This document shows, in pieces, positions 43,809-51,916 of a stretch of DNA of 64,000 bases (position 1 is the first letter of the stretch; the number at the start of each line of letters is the position of its first letter). Source of the DNA: DTLC01 sp964555645 (lineage in GTDB: Bacteria > Verrucomicrobiota > Verrucomicrobiia > Limisphaerales > DTLC01). The position numbers and the translations under genes were made by a program. The notes under the pieces were generated by a model. The model did not search any database and was not told where the DNA came from. It saw only the letters and a list, made by a program, of their open reading frames with translations. The DNA lies in assembly GCA_964555645.1 (NCBI GenBank), contig CAZKTA010000001.1:124001-188000 (forward strand). Reading direction: 5' to 3'.

Positions 43809-44876
43809 ATGGATAAATCGAATAAACAAATCGAACGCTACCTTGCGTTTACCGTTGTGGCGTTGTTGTTGCTTGGCTGTTTTGTTGTGCTGCGTCCGTT
43901 TGTGTCAGCGTTGCTTTGGTCGGTTGTGTTGTGTTTTTCAACATGGCCAGCTTACCAGCGGTTGTTGAATGTGCTTCGTGGCCGACGCAATCTTGCGGCG
44001 TTGTTGATGACATTTGGATTGATTGTCGTTTTGCTCGTGCCGTTTTTGGTGGTTGGCATTTCGCTCGCAGACAACGTAAAACAATTTACCGCCGCTACGA
44101 AAAGCTGGATCGAAGCCGGGCCGCCTGATCCCCCGAGCTGGCTTGCCAAGGTGCCTGTGATTGGCCAGAAGACTGCCGAGTACTGGCAAAGCGTTGCTCA
44201 CGATAGCGCAAAACTGTTCCAGAGCCTGAAACGGTTCATTGAACCCGTGGGTACATGGCTTTTCAAGCTCGGCCTGCTGCTCGGACGCGGCCTGCTGCAG
44301 ATTGCGCTAAGCATATTAGTGGCTTTTTTCCTGTTTAGAGATGGTCTTCGGGCAGCCGAATGGCTACAGACCAGCGTCGAGCGCATAGGAGGTGAATCGG
44401 GCAAACATCTGCTGAATGTTGCGGGGCGCACCGTGCGCGGTGTTGTGTACGGCATTCTGGGCACTGCACTTGTGCAAGCTGTGGCGGCGGGGATCGGATT
44501 TACTATTGCAGGCGTTCCTGGGGCGGGTTTATTGACTTTACTGACGTTCTTTATGGCGATTGTGCCGATGGGACCGCCGTTGGTGTGGTTTCCAGCTGCG
44601 CTTTGGCTGTTTCACCAGGGCTGGACGGGTTGGGGGATATTCATGCTTGTTTGGGGAGTTGGAGTCAGCAGTATTGATAATCTTGTAAGACCATGGTTGA
44701 TCAGCCAGGGCAGCAACCTACCATTTATTTTGGTTTTTTTGGGTGTAATAGGTGGTGCAATGGCGTTTGGGTTTATTGGCGTCTTCCTTGGACCGACATT
44801 GCTCGGGATGGGCTTTCGGTTGGTTGAGGAATGGATATTGGCAAAACGCTCGCAGCTTGCTCAGCAAAAACCGTAA
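43809..44876 (+). CDS. AI-2E family transporter / PerM-type membrane permease
   Basis: 355 residues with seven to eight hydrophobic segments (about residues 10-45, 62-85, 155-180, 212-250, 255-290, 305-335). The arrangement, with LFQSLKRFIEPVGT, VAFFLFRDG, VRGVVYGILGTALVQAVAA and NLVRPWLISQG, is that of the AI-2E/UPF0118 family. Members export quorum signals or act as Na/H antiporters; the substrate here is unknown. Starts 39 bases after the prepilin peptidase gene. Confidence 0.85.
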   Translation: MDKSNKQIERYLAFTVVALLLLGCFVVLRPFVSALLWSVVLCFSTWPAYQRLLNVLRGRRNLAALLMTFGLIVVLLVPFLVVGISLADNVKQFTAATKSWIEAGPPDPPSWLAKVPVIGQKTAEYWQSVAHDSAKLFQSLKRFIEPVGTWLFKLGLLLGRGLLQIALSILVAFFLFRDGLRAAEWLQTSVERIGGESGKHLLNVAGRTVRGVVYGILGTALVQAVAAGIGFTIAGVPGAGLLTLLTFFMAIVPMGPPLVWFPAALWLFHQGWTGWGIFMLVWGVGVSSIDNLVRPWLISQGSNLPFILVFLGVIGGAMAFGFIGVFLGPTLLGMGFRLVEEWILAKRSQLAQQKP

Positions 44877-44979
44877 CGATGAGAAGCCGGACGACAAACC
44901 GGTTCATACCTGATAGATGACGCCGGTTTGGGCTGGCAAATTGTTTGTTAGTTGTTTGGAGTGCGATAGAATTTTCACT

Positions 44980-45555
44980 GTGCAAAGGATTGGATTGTTT
45001 GGCGGGTCATTTGACCCGGTGCATCTTGGACATTTGTTGATTGCGCATGCAGCGTGCGAGGAGCTGCACTTGGACAAGCTGTTTTTTATTCCCGCAGCGC
45101 AGTCGCCGTTCAAGCCCGAGCGTGTCCTTGCCCCGGGAAAGCTCCGGCTACGATTGTTAAGGTTGGCGTTAGCAGGCAACACAAAATGCGCAGTGGATGA
45201 TCAAGAGATCAGGCGCGGCGGTGTGTCCTATACGATTGATACAGTACGAAATTACAAGTTGCGTTATTCTACGGCGCAGTTGTTTTATCTACTCGGCGCC
45301 GACCACGTTTGCACGCTGCCACAGTGGCGCCAAGCGGATGAACTTGCGCAGTTGGTTGAGTTTGTTGTGGTTCGGCGGCCCGGAGTTGAGGTTGCGGCAT
45401 TGCCGGCGCAGTTTCGAGTGCGGACACTGAACGGTTTTCCGTTTGGCGTGTCATCGTCGCAAATACGGGAACGAATACGGGCTGGTCTGCCAATTGAGCA
45501 TTTGGTGCCTACGGCTGTTGCCGAGGCGATTTACAACAATCGGCTTTATGTCTAG
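44980..45555 (+). CDS. nadD: Nicotinate-nucleotide adenylyltransferase
   Basis: 191 residues if read from the GTG at 44980, which gives VQRIGLFGGSFDPVHLGH; the only upstream ATG in frame is at 44917 and would add 21 residues without similarity. Joins nicotinate mononucleotide with ATP to make deamido-NAD. GGSFDPVHLGHL is the nucleotide-binding HxGH-type motif, SSSQIRERIRAG near residue 160 is the SSTxIR-type signature. Its stop overlaps the start of rsfS by 8 bases, the common nadD-rsfS pairing. Confidence 0.92.
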   Translation: MQRIGLFGGSFDPVHLGHLLIAHAACEELHLDKLFFIPAAQSPFKPERVLAPGKLRLRLLRLALAGNTKCAVDDQEIRRGGVSYTIDTVRNYKLRYSTAQLFYLLGADHVCTLPQWRQADELAQLVEFVVVRRPGVEVAALPAQFRVRTLNGFPFGVSSSQIRERIRAGLPIEHLVPTAVAEAIYNNRLYV

Positions 45556-45940
45556 CGCAGGTGTGTTAATCTCTTCGGGGATGGATTCGCGTAAACTTGC
45601 TTTGCTTTGTCGAGACTTGGCTGAGAAGAAAAAAGGTGAAAACATTGCAGTACTTGACGTTCGCAAGCTTTCGACTGTCACGGATTATTTTGTGATTGTT
45701 TCTGGCACAAGCGAACCGCACTTACGCGCAATTACAGAGGAAATTATTGAGGGCTTGCAACAGCAATGTGTGCTGCGTCCTCACGCGATTGACGGTACGA
45801 GCCGCGCGGCGTGGATCGTGCTAGATTACTTTGACGTGATAGTGCACGTCATGCGCTCGGACGTACGGGAGCGGTATGACCTGGACGGATTATGGGGCGA
45901 CGCAAAGCGGGTGCGTGGTAGGCGCGTATTGAAGAGTTGA
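45548..45940 (+). CDS. rsfS: Ribosomal silencing factor RsfS
   Basis: 130 residues from the ATG at 45548 (overlapping the nadD stop), or 119 from the ATG at 45581, which has a better ribosome-binding stretch (CGGGG). RsfS binds L14 and blocks subunit joining in stationary phase. Conserved: VLDVRKLSTVTDYFVIVSG, then HLRAITEEI, AWIVLDYFDVIVHVM, YDLDGLWGDA. Family length about 105-130. Confidence 0.92.
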   Translation: MSSAGVLISSGMDSRKLALLCRDLAEKKKGENIAVLDVRKLSTVTDYFVIVSGTSEPHLRAITEEIIEGLQQQCVLRPHAIDGTSRAAWIVLDYFDVIVHVMRSDVRERYDLDGLWGDAKRVRGRRVLKS

Positions 45941-45980
45941 AACTTGCTGAGGTGCAACCTGGCACGCGCAGGCGCGTTGC

Positions 45981-46274
45981 TCAAGATTGTTCGGGGGATT
46001 TAGGTGGTGTCTCGCTTGAGACTTTGACCATTTCCTCGACCACCTTTTTGAATTCTTCCAATCCCGGTGCTGGTATGATGATAGTGTCGCGCCGTCCACC
46101 AACGTCCTCAGTTATGCGTAGGAATCTGCCACGTGGATTTTCTTTCAGCGCGAACACGAACACCTTGCGTTCGATCTGGATTTTGTGAGTCTTGATGGTT
46201 TCTTCCGGCACATGCGGTGTCCCCTGTCCAAGGTGCCGGTTTGCGCGCGGTGATTGCCTTTCGTTCGGAATCAT
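45981..46274 (-). CDS. PUR-alpha-like single-strand nucleic-acid-binding protein
   Basis: 97 residues. The core (about residues 31-85: IERKVFVFALKENPRGRFLR, then ITEDVGGRRDTIIIPAPGLE) is a PUR repeat, as seen in bacterial PUR (DUF3276) proteins that dimerise to bind single-stranded DNA or RNA. The N-terminus (about residues 1-28) is polar and probably disordered, and the C-terminus is Pro/Ser/Glu-rich. It converges with rsfS. The upstream gene on the same strand is 67 bases away. Confidence 0.8.
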   Translation of the reverse strand: MIPNERQSPRANRHLGQGTPHVPEETIKTHKIQIERKVFVFALKENPRGRFLRITEDVGGRRDTIIIPAPGLEEFKKVVEEMVKVSSETPPKSPEQS

Positions 46275-46341
46275 AAAAACTTCTGCCTAGGCGCTTATGC
46301 GTCCCTTAACCCAAAGTAAAGTCGGCGAGTTTTCACTTTTG

Positions 46342-46893
46342 TCAAATCCCTAATTTAACAGGCGGAACGAATCTGGCCGTGCCGACCGTGCTTGTATGTC
46401 CAATAAGCCGGCCAAAATATACTGTTACACCGGCCAAGATCAAAAGGTTCAGTGCCTGTCCTAGTCTCTGCCATACCTGTAGTGATTTTGCGGCGGCGTT
46501 GGTGATTTCAGCGGGCTGGTTTCTTGCGAATTTTACTCTGTGCAGTTGTTCGATTTTCGGCCCAATCAGTAATGTGCAAACCAGCGCCAGGACAAAAAGA
46601 CTGCTTACAAGGCTCGTATTTACCCGGCGCAGTGGCCTGCCCAAGTACAGCCATTCAGCCAGCATATGTAGCAATGCAATAGTTGCGCATATTATTTGTA
46701 GCACAAAAACGCGTTTGGCCAATAGCTGTACGATTGCATCGGCAAAGAATGGGTAGTTGTTTTCACCAAGTAAATGTTTCATATCGGCTGAGAGAAGGGT
46801 CGGGCCGGCTACAAGAACAAAAAAAGCCGTACTACCTAGCCACACTGCTGCATTCATTAAACCAATAGCTCGCAGAAAGCCCGTCACGGGCAT
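46342..46893 (-). CDS. DUF4149 (TMEM205-like) membrane protein
   Basis: 183 residues from the ATG preceded by TAGGGTG; a TTG 30 bases earlier is possible. Four predicted membrane helices (about residues 5-27, 55-80, 90-110, 145-165). The pattern MNAAVWLGSTAFFVLVAGPT and FVLQIICATIALLHMLAEW fits DUF4149/TMEM205, whose biochemical role is not known. Same strand and close to the PUR gene. Confidence 0.7.
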   Translation of the reverse strand: MPVTGFLRAIGLMNAAVWLGSTAFFVLVAGPTLLSADMKHLLGENNYPFFADAIVQLLAKRVFVLQIICATIALLHMLAEWLYLGRPLRRVNTSLVSSLFVLALVCTLLIGPKIEQLHRVKFARNQPAEITNAAAKSLQVWQRLGQALNLLILAGVTVYFGRLIGHTSTVGTARFVPPVKLGI

Positions 46894-47071
46894 CACCCTA
46901 GGCAAAATATATCGCAATGCCAAGTTGATTCAGATGGCACCATTAGCTTTGCTCTTGGCTGATTTGTTTGTTCGGGGCGCGAGATCGAGAATTTTGTTGG
47001 TGGACCGACGGCTCTCGATGGCGGGTTCCGACTACAATTTCGGCGGGTTGGAATTGCCGTGGCGACCTTTT

Positions 47072-47110
47072 GTGTACGAGAAGAGTGTACGAGAAGAGTG
47101 TACGAGAAGA
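47072..47110. repeat. Three tandem copies of a 13-base repeat
   Basis: GTGTACGAGAAGA is repeated three times exactly (47072, 47085, 47098), in the 238-base spacer between the CULT gene stop and the DUF4149 gene. Not a multiple of a known regulatory site; probably a replication-slippage tract. Confidence 0.85.
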
Positions 47111-47161
47111 TTATGTTCTTCTGGACGTCACGAATCCAACCGTCTGAAGCTGCATCAAAGT

Positions 47162-47560
47162 TCAGCACAGCATTATAGCTGCGCGGACAATCCTGTCGCG
47201 GATCAGGCCCACAAATTCAGTTGGGCCGGTATAATGCCAGCCAAGTTGCATCCTGCACCGGTTACAGATGCAATAACACCATGCGTGTCCGGCGAACCAA
47301 GTGTATTGCTCGGTTGGCACGCCGATCTGCTTACACCCAATCGCACGCGAAAAAGTCAGGATGTGAAATTTGGTTCCTTCCGGGTTTTTGAAGGTGAATT
47401 CGCTTTGTCCATTGTAAAGGAACCTGTCCTTTTCATTTGCCACGCGGTTCAGGCACCAAACACAGAGCCAGTCGTTAGCAGGGTCACTTGTGCCTTTACC
47501 GAGCGTGGTCTCGGTTTCAGGTGCAGCAACCTCAATTACGCCTTTTTCAATGTTAGCCAT
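47162..47560 (-). CDS. Bacterial cereblon-like CULT domain protein
   Basis: 132 residues from the ATG giving MANIEKGVIEV. From about residue 30 to the end it fits the CULT domain (ligand-binding fold of cereblon, related to the bacterial MsCI4 protein). Zinc ligands are C33xxC36 and C99xxC102; the three cage tryptophans are W88, W94 and W108 (TWFAGHAW ... LGWHY), with Y110 two residues on, the same spacing as W79, W85, W99 and Y101 of MsCI4. Typical strand KNPEGTKFHILTF is also present. No signal peptide or second domain. The natural ligand of bacterial CULT proteins is not known. Confidence 0.85.
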   Translation of the reverse strand: MANIEKGVIEVAAPETETTLGKGTSDPANDWLCVWCLNRVANEKDRFLYNGQSEFTFKNPEGTKFHILTFSRAIGCKQIGVPTEQYTWFAGHAWCYCICNRCRMQLGWHYTGPTEFVGLIRDRIVRAAIMLC

Positions 47561-47799
47561 TGGGCCCGTCACCAGGTTCAACAGGACACATTTTGTCAGA
47601 AACGGTGCCTTAGTCCATGCTGGATCGCTGTCCAGGCAACTAAGAGCACAGCAGTAGCTGGTTTTTGTTGTGGGCTCTAGCCTGTGCTTTTGGGTTAGCT
47701 TGCTACCGTTAACTAAGCGCGGCTAGGTAAAATTGCGCCCCAACGGTAACTGCGGCCGTGCGACTAGTTGTCAGTGGGCTTAAGAAGTCTAAATTCAGT

Positions 47800-48153
47800 T
47801 TAAACCTTTGCGGTGCCAGCGAATTCAGCGATGAATTGTTCGAGCTGAGCTAGCCCTGGCAATCGGTTGGCTTTCGGCACGAAAACGGCAAGGCAGTGCT
47901 TGTTTGTGTCAGTTGCACAATAAAAGTGTGCTTTTTCGAATTCGAATCTTAGCCATCTCGTTTGAATTTTCTGGAACCTGAGCACGGCAAACACATCTGC
48001 AGCACATCTGATAGCGTGCTCAAGGCCAGCTGTATCGGTGTTTTGGTCTTTTGCTTTTGCGATTACAGTGCCCTCAAGCGTGCAAATTGCAGCAGCGGCG
48101 ACACCGTCAATTTGCAAAGCTTTATCAAGCCAATCTGTAATATTATCACGCAT
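47800..48153 (-). CDS. Roadblock/LC7-type protein
   Basis: 117 residues. The predicted alpha-beta-beta-alpha-beta-beta pattern, with IDGVAAAAICTLEGTVIAK at the start of the central strand pair and a CLAVFVPKANRLPGLAQLE helix at the end, fits the Roadblock/LC7 fold of small-GTPase regulators (MglB-like). It begins 5 bases after the response-regulator stop, so the two are a transcription unit. No MglA-like GTPase gene is nearby. Call by pattern. Confidence 0.6.
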   Translation of the reverse strand: MRDNITDWLDKALQIDGVAAAAICTLEGTVIAKAKDQNTDTAGLEHAIRCAADVFAVLRFQKIQTRWLRFEFEKAHFYCATDTNKHCLAVFVPKANRLPGLAQLEQFIAEFAGTAKV

Positions 48154-48158
48154 TACAT

Positions 48159-49283
48159 TTACTGTTTCACAGGCAGGTAACTGGCGCGGACAAAAACTGC
48201 GCGTTCAGGATCAAGCTTTGTGATTGTGCGCGTATTGTCACCACGGGTTTCAAACCGCTGCAATGTACCCAACCCAAGACCGGCTGTGATCTGACGAGCC
48301 TTTTGTGAAACAAACTCGAGCAGGTTAATCCGCGTCTCGTGATCCGCGCATTGCCATTCATACAGGATCTCACCTGCTATTGAACAAATCAGTATCTCCT
48401 CGATCTTTGGCCGTGGCTCCAATGGTGGTTCAGCAGGCGGAGCAGTTGTAGTTTTTTTCAGTTTTGGTTGTTTGGCGGGCTTTGCTTGTTCAGGCTGGGG
48501 TGCGCCAGGCTCGGCAAGCAGTTGCGATGCGGTCTGGAGCGCAGGGTGCTCGGCCGTGAGCGATTGTTTTTTCTGGGCGTGTTCTGCCTTTCGACGCGCA
48601 GCAGCAGCCAACAATGCTTGCCAAGCAGAGCTGATGGTGTGTTTCTCAGGTTGAGTAAAAGGGCGCAACCTGGATTCGGACTGGGGCAGCGTCAGCAGTT
48701 TAATTGCAGCTTCTTCACCCTCCATGTCACCTGCAACAGCATGCACAACAGCGCCTTTTTCGATGTAGATTTTGCCGGTAAGCTCGGCATTGCTGATCTC
48801 AAGCACAGACGAGTTTCCGGCCATGCATTCCATCTGGAGCATGTCTTGGGTGCCGACGTTTCTGAGCACACGCTGACTTGTTACACCGCGCGGCTGAAAT
48901 TTCACCAGCTCTGCTAAGGCGGCGTAAATACTTCTCCAGCCGCCCTCAACTTGTGGCTTCTGCAGATACAGGTCTGCGCCTGCCTCAAGGCATGCACCGC
49001 GTTCGGTATCGGATGCATCGGCGGTTAGAATAACTTTGAGCAGATCCGGATATTTGCGCTGGAGCATTTTTAGGAACTGCAGCCCGCTGACAACTGGCAT
49101 GTGCAGGTCAATGACCAACAACTGAATGCTTTGTTCCTGAAGAATTGCCAGTGCATCAACAGCATCTTCAGCAGTGTAAATTTCCCATGTATCGTTTGAA
49201 TAATTGGCCATGACCTGCCGCAGTAACTCCAGCAGTGCAGTGTCATCGTCAACGAACAACACCTTTGTCCATTTTTCCGTCAT
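48159..49283 (-). CDS. Response regulator with PATAN-like (DUF4388) and Roadblock-like domains
   Basis: 374 residues from MTEKWTKVLFVDDD. Residues about 5-125 are a receiver domain: acidic pocket D12-D14, phosphoacceptor D59 in VIDLHMPVVSG, and a Lys in LQKPQ near 109. Residues about 150-245 have the DUF4388/PATAN look (SSVLEISNAELTGKIYIEKG, VHAVAGDMEGEEA). A Pro/Lys/Glu-rich linker (about 255-300) leads to a C-terminal Roadblock-like fold (about 302-374, IEEILICSIAGEILYEW). The partner kinase is not in the window. The fusion of receiver to Roadblock suggests control of a small GTPase. Confidence 0.78.
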   Translation of the reverse strand: MTEKWTKVLFVDDDTALLELLRQVMANYSNDTWEIYTAEDAVDALAILQEQSIQLLVIDLHMPVVSGLQFLKMLQRKYPDLLKVILTADASDTERGACLEAGADLYLQKPQVEGGWRSIYAALAELVKFQPRGVTSQRVLRNVGTQDMLQMECMAGNSSVLEISNAELTGKIYIEKGAVVHAVAGDMEGEEAAIKLLTLPQSESRLRPFTQPEKHTISSAWQALLAAAARRKAEHAQKKQSLTAEHPALQTASQLLAEPGAPQPEQAKPAKQPKLKKTTTAPPAEPPLEPRPKIEEILICSIAGEILYEWQCADHETRINLLEFVSQKARQITAGLGLGTLQRFETRGDNTRTITKLDPERAVFVRASYLPVKQ

Positions 49284-49410
49284 CGCATCTGAGCCTCTAA
49301 TACTGTTTTGCAATCGGTGCAGTGCAACTTACGGCTGCAGCGTATCATATCTGGTGCAAAAAACAAACACCGCTCGGCGCTGTGGTGCCTGCAGTTACCA
49401 TGCCATAACC

Positions 49411-49437
49411 GCCGGCAGTTGAGTGCAGCCGGCTTTT
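49411..49437. terminator. Hairpin between the response-regulator and bglX genes
   Basis: GCCGGC (49411-49416) and GCCGGC (49428-49433) are inverted copies separated by 11 bases, followed by TTTT on the plus strand. It lies 7 bases past the bglX stop. On the minus strand, in which bglX is read, there is no good U-tract, so its function as bglX terminator is uncertain. Confidence 0.3.
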
Positions 49438-49443
49438 GTCATG

Positions 49444-51726
49444 CTAATCTAAAACCGGTCGCTCGACCAACTCGAACTCGACCGGCTTGCCTGAAGCTGA
49501 GTCTTTAGCTAGCCACAAATTGAATTTTCCTGCTTCGACAAGCCAACCGCCATCTGTTGCGTAATACCCCAAGTCGCGTTCGGTAATGACAAACTGCACC
49601 TCGCGTTCTTCGCTTGGTTGCAGGTAAACCTTCTTGAACCCACGCAACTCGCGCACTGGTCGTGGACCTGCTGAAGCCGCTACATCTCGGATGTAAAGTT
49701 GCACGGTCTCAGTGGCGGCGATTTTGCCTGTGTTTCTGATTTTGACACTTGCAGTGAGTGATTCACCTGGGGCGAGCTTTTGCGTGCTCAACTTTGGCGT
49801 GCTGTACTCGAAAGTGGTGTAACTGAGCCCAAAGCCAAACGGGAAAAGCGGCTCGAGTGGTGCGTCTAAGTAATTGCTTTTGAATTTGCCGGCGCCGGGC
49901 CGGCCGGTATTGAAATGATTGTAATGAATTGGTATTTGGCCGACGCAATACGGAAAACTCACGCTCAACCTGCCAGAGGGCACCACATCGCCGAACAAGA
50001 TGTCGGCGATTGCATTACCGCCCTGCACACCCGGATGCCATGCCTCGAGCACTGCGGCTGCGTTTGTTACAAGGTGGGCAATTGTTAACGGGCGACCGTT
50101 GAACAATACAACCACTACAGGTTTGCCAGTAGCAGTTACTCGATCAAACAGCTCGGTTTGCCGGCCCGTCAGGCCAAGCTCAGCGCGGCTTGCGCTTTCA
50201 CCACTCCAATCGCGTGGTTCGCCAAGCGCAAGCACAACAACATCAGCATCTGCGGCTGTTGCGACAGCCTGTTGAATCTGTGCTGCGTCGGTGTTTGTGG
50301 CGAATAGACCGCAACCCGGCAGCACAGTCAGGCGCGTACCCGGAGTAAGTTTGGCTCGAACACCATCAGCTAGTGAAACGACGTCTTTGGGGTGGCCGCG
50401 CGATGCCCAGCAGCCAAGCAGTTCGGCCTTTTCGTTGGCCAGTGGCCCAATTAAGGCAATGTGTTTGAGCTGTTTTGAGAGCGGTAGTATGCCATTGTTC
50501 TTTAACAAAACGCATGATTTGGCGGCCGCCTCGCGCGCAAGCGCAATTGCGTCTGGGCGCAGAAAAGCGTCCTTGTGCAGGTTTTCGTCCACATAAGGTC
50601 TGTCGAACAATCCCTTGACAAACTTCACGTACAAAATCCGCCCGGCTGCACGGTCCAGGAAAGATTCGCCCACTGTTGCGTGTTCGATCTGCTGTTTAAG
50701 AGTTTCAGCAAAGCAAGTTGAGACCATTTCCATGTCCACCCCCGCAAGTATTGCAAGACGCGCAGCCTCAGCCTTGTCTGCTGCTACACCGTGCGGAATG
50801 AGTTCTTCAACCGCGCCCCAGTCGCTCACGATAAATCCTGCAAAATTCCATTCATCCCTGAGTATCTCAGTCAGAACGCGCCGGTTTGCACTTGCGGGAA
50901 AACCGTTCAGGCAGTTAAACGCGCTCATGACGGTCCATGCACCTGCTTCAATGCCAGCCTTGAAAGCCGGCAGATAAAAGTTGCGCAGGGTAAACTCGGA
51001 AATCTCAGTCGTGTTGTAATCGCGCCCGCCTTCAGCAGCGCCATAGCCAACGTAGTGTTTCATGCATGCGATCAACCTGTCTGGTGCAGCCGGGTTTGTG
51101 CCTTGGAACCCACGCACGCTTGCCGCTGCGTAAAGCGTGCCTAGGTAAGGATCTTCACCGAATCCTTCGGCGATCCGTCCCCAGCGCGGGTCTCGTGCGA
51201 GGTCAACCATCGGCGCAAACGTCCAGTCTATGCCCGCTGCAGCAGCCTCACGTGCTGAGACAGCGTGGGTGCGCTCGAAAAGCTCCGGTTCCCAACTGCA
51301 CGCAAGCGCAAGTGGGATAGGGAAGATTGTGCGAAACCCATGGATTGCGTCGTGTCCGAAAATAAGAGGTATGCCCAGCCGACTCTCCTCCACTGCAATT
51401 CGCTGCAGCCGGTTCCTAACAATTGGAGTTTCAATAACTTCGTCCCCGGCAAGGAACGAGCCGATTTTGCCCTGGCGCAATCGCTCACGAAACGATGCTT
51501 CGTCACCCTGCTCACGCCACGCTTGCTGAAGCTGACCAAGCTTTTCGTCGAGCGTCATTTGGCTGAGCAGATTGGCAACTCGCCTACTGATCGGCTGGTT
51601 TGGGTCTTCGTAGATGTCTTTGCGCCCGTTTTTGTTCAGGTCAATCCAGCCGTCCATGTAAATTGTCGCCCACGCACCAAAGGTACCGCAGCAGGCTAGG
51701 CAAAGGATCATTAATATCCGTTTCAT
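49444..51726 (-). CDS. Glycoside hydrolase family 3 beta-glucosidase, secreted
   Basis: 760 residues, start at MKRILMILCLACC followed by a signal peptide (cleavage near residue 20). Residues 26-40 read DGWIDLNKNGRKDIYED, a Ca-binding-like loop common at the N-terminus of exported GH3 enzymes. The barrel domain has GIPLIFGHDAIHGFRTI near residue 118 and the catalytic nucleophile D302 in FIVSDWGAVEE. The alpha/beta sandwich domain (about 410-640) includes GEPRDWSGES-type sequence, followed by a fibronectin-III-like domain (about 670-760). Cleaves beta-linked gluco-oligosaccharides in the periplasm; BglX of E. coli is the closest well-known relative. Confidence 0.93.
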   Translation of the reverse strand: MKRILMILCLACCGTFGAWATIYMDGWIDLNKNGRKDIYEDPNQPISRRVANLLSQMTLDEKLGQLQQAWREQGDEASFRERLRQGKIGSFLAGDEVIETPIVRNRLQRIAVEESRLGIPLIFGHDAIHGFRTIFPIPLALACSWEPELFERTHAVSAREAAAAGIDWTFAPMVDLARDPRWGRIAEGFGEDPYLGTLYAAASVRGFQGTNPAAPDRLIACMKHYVGYGAAEGGRDYNTTEISEFTLRNFYLPAFKAGIEAGAWTVMSAFNCLNGFPASANRRVLTEILRDEWNFAGFIVSDWGAVEELIPHGVAADKAEAARLAILAGVDMEMVSTCFAETLKQQIEHATVGESFLDRAAGRILYVKFVKGLFDRPYVDENLHKDAFLRPDAIALAREAAAKSCVLLKNNGILPLSKQLKHIALIGPLANEKAELLGCWASRGHPKDVVSLADGVRAKLTPGTRLTVLPGCGLFATNTDAAQIQQAVATAADADVVVLALGEPRDWSGESASRAELGLTGRQTELFDRVTATGKPVVVVLFNGRPLTIAHLVTNAAAVLEAWHPGVQGGNAIADILFGDVVPSGRLSVSFPYCVGQIPIHYNHFNTGRPGAGKFKSNYLDAPLEPLFPFGFGLSYTTFEYSTPKLSTQKLAPGESLTASVKIRNTGKIAATETVQLYIRDVAASAGPRPVRELRGFKKVYLQPSEEREVQFVITERDLGYYATDGGWLVEAGKFNLWLAKDSASGKPVEFELVERPVLD

Positions 51727-51916
51727 GGTGGTTATGTTGCATTTTTTGCTGGGCGAATTCAAACCGTTTCGGCTGACAGCGTATTTGGTATAAGCGAGTG
51801 CGACCACGAGTTGTTTGTTTTTAGTGAGGATGGTGAGGTCTTTGCTGGGTGGTTTGTAATTGTGGAACCGGTGGAGTAACTGGCAAATTGGACCGAACCG
51901 CAGTACTGATGTGCAC

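Noticed and set aside
46757..47680. A 307-codon plus-strand open frame covering the DUF4149 and CULT genes
   Set aside because: It is antisense to two proteins with clear family signatures, is rich in unusual residue runs, and crosses the 13-base tandem repeat; a shadow frame.
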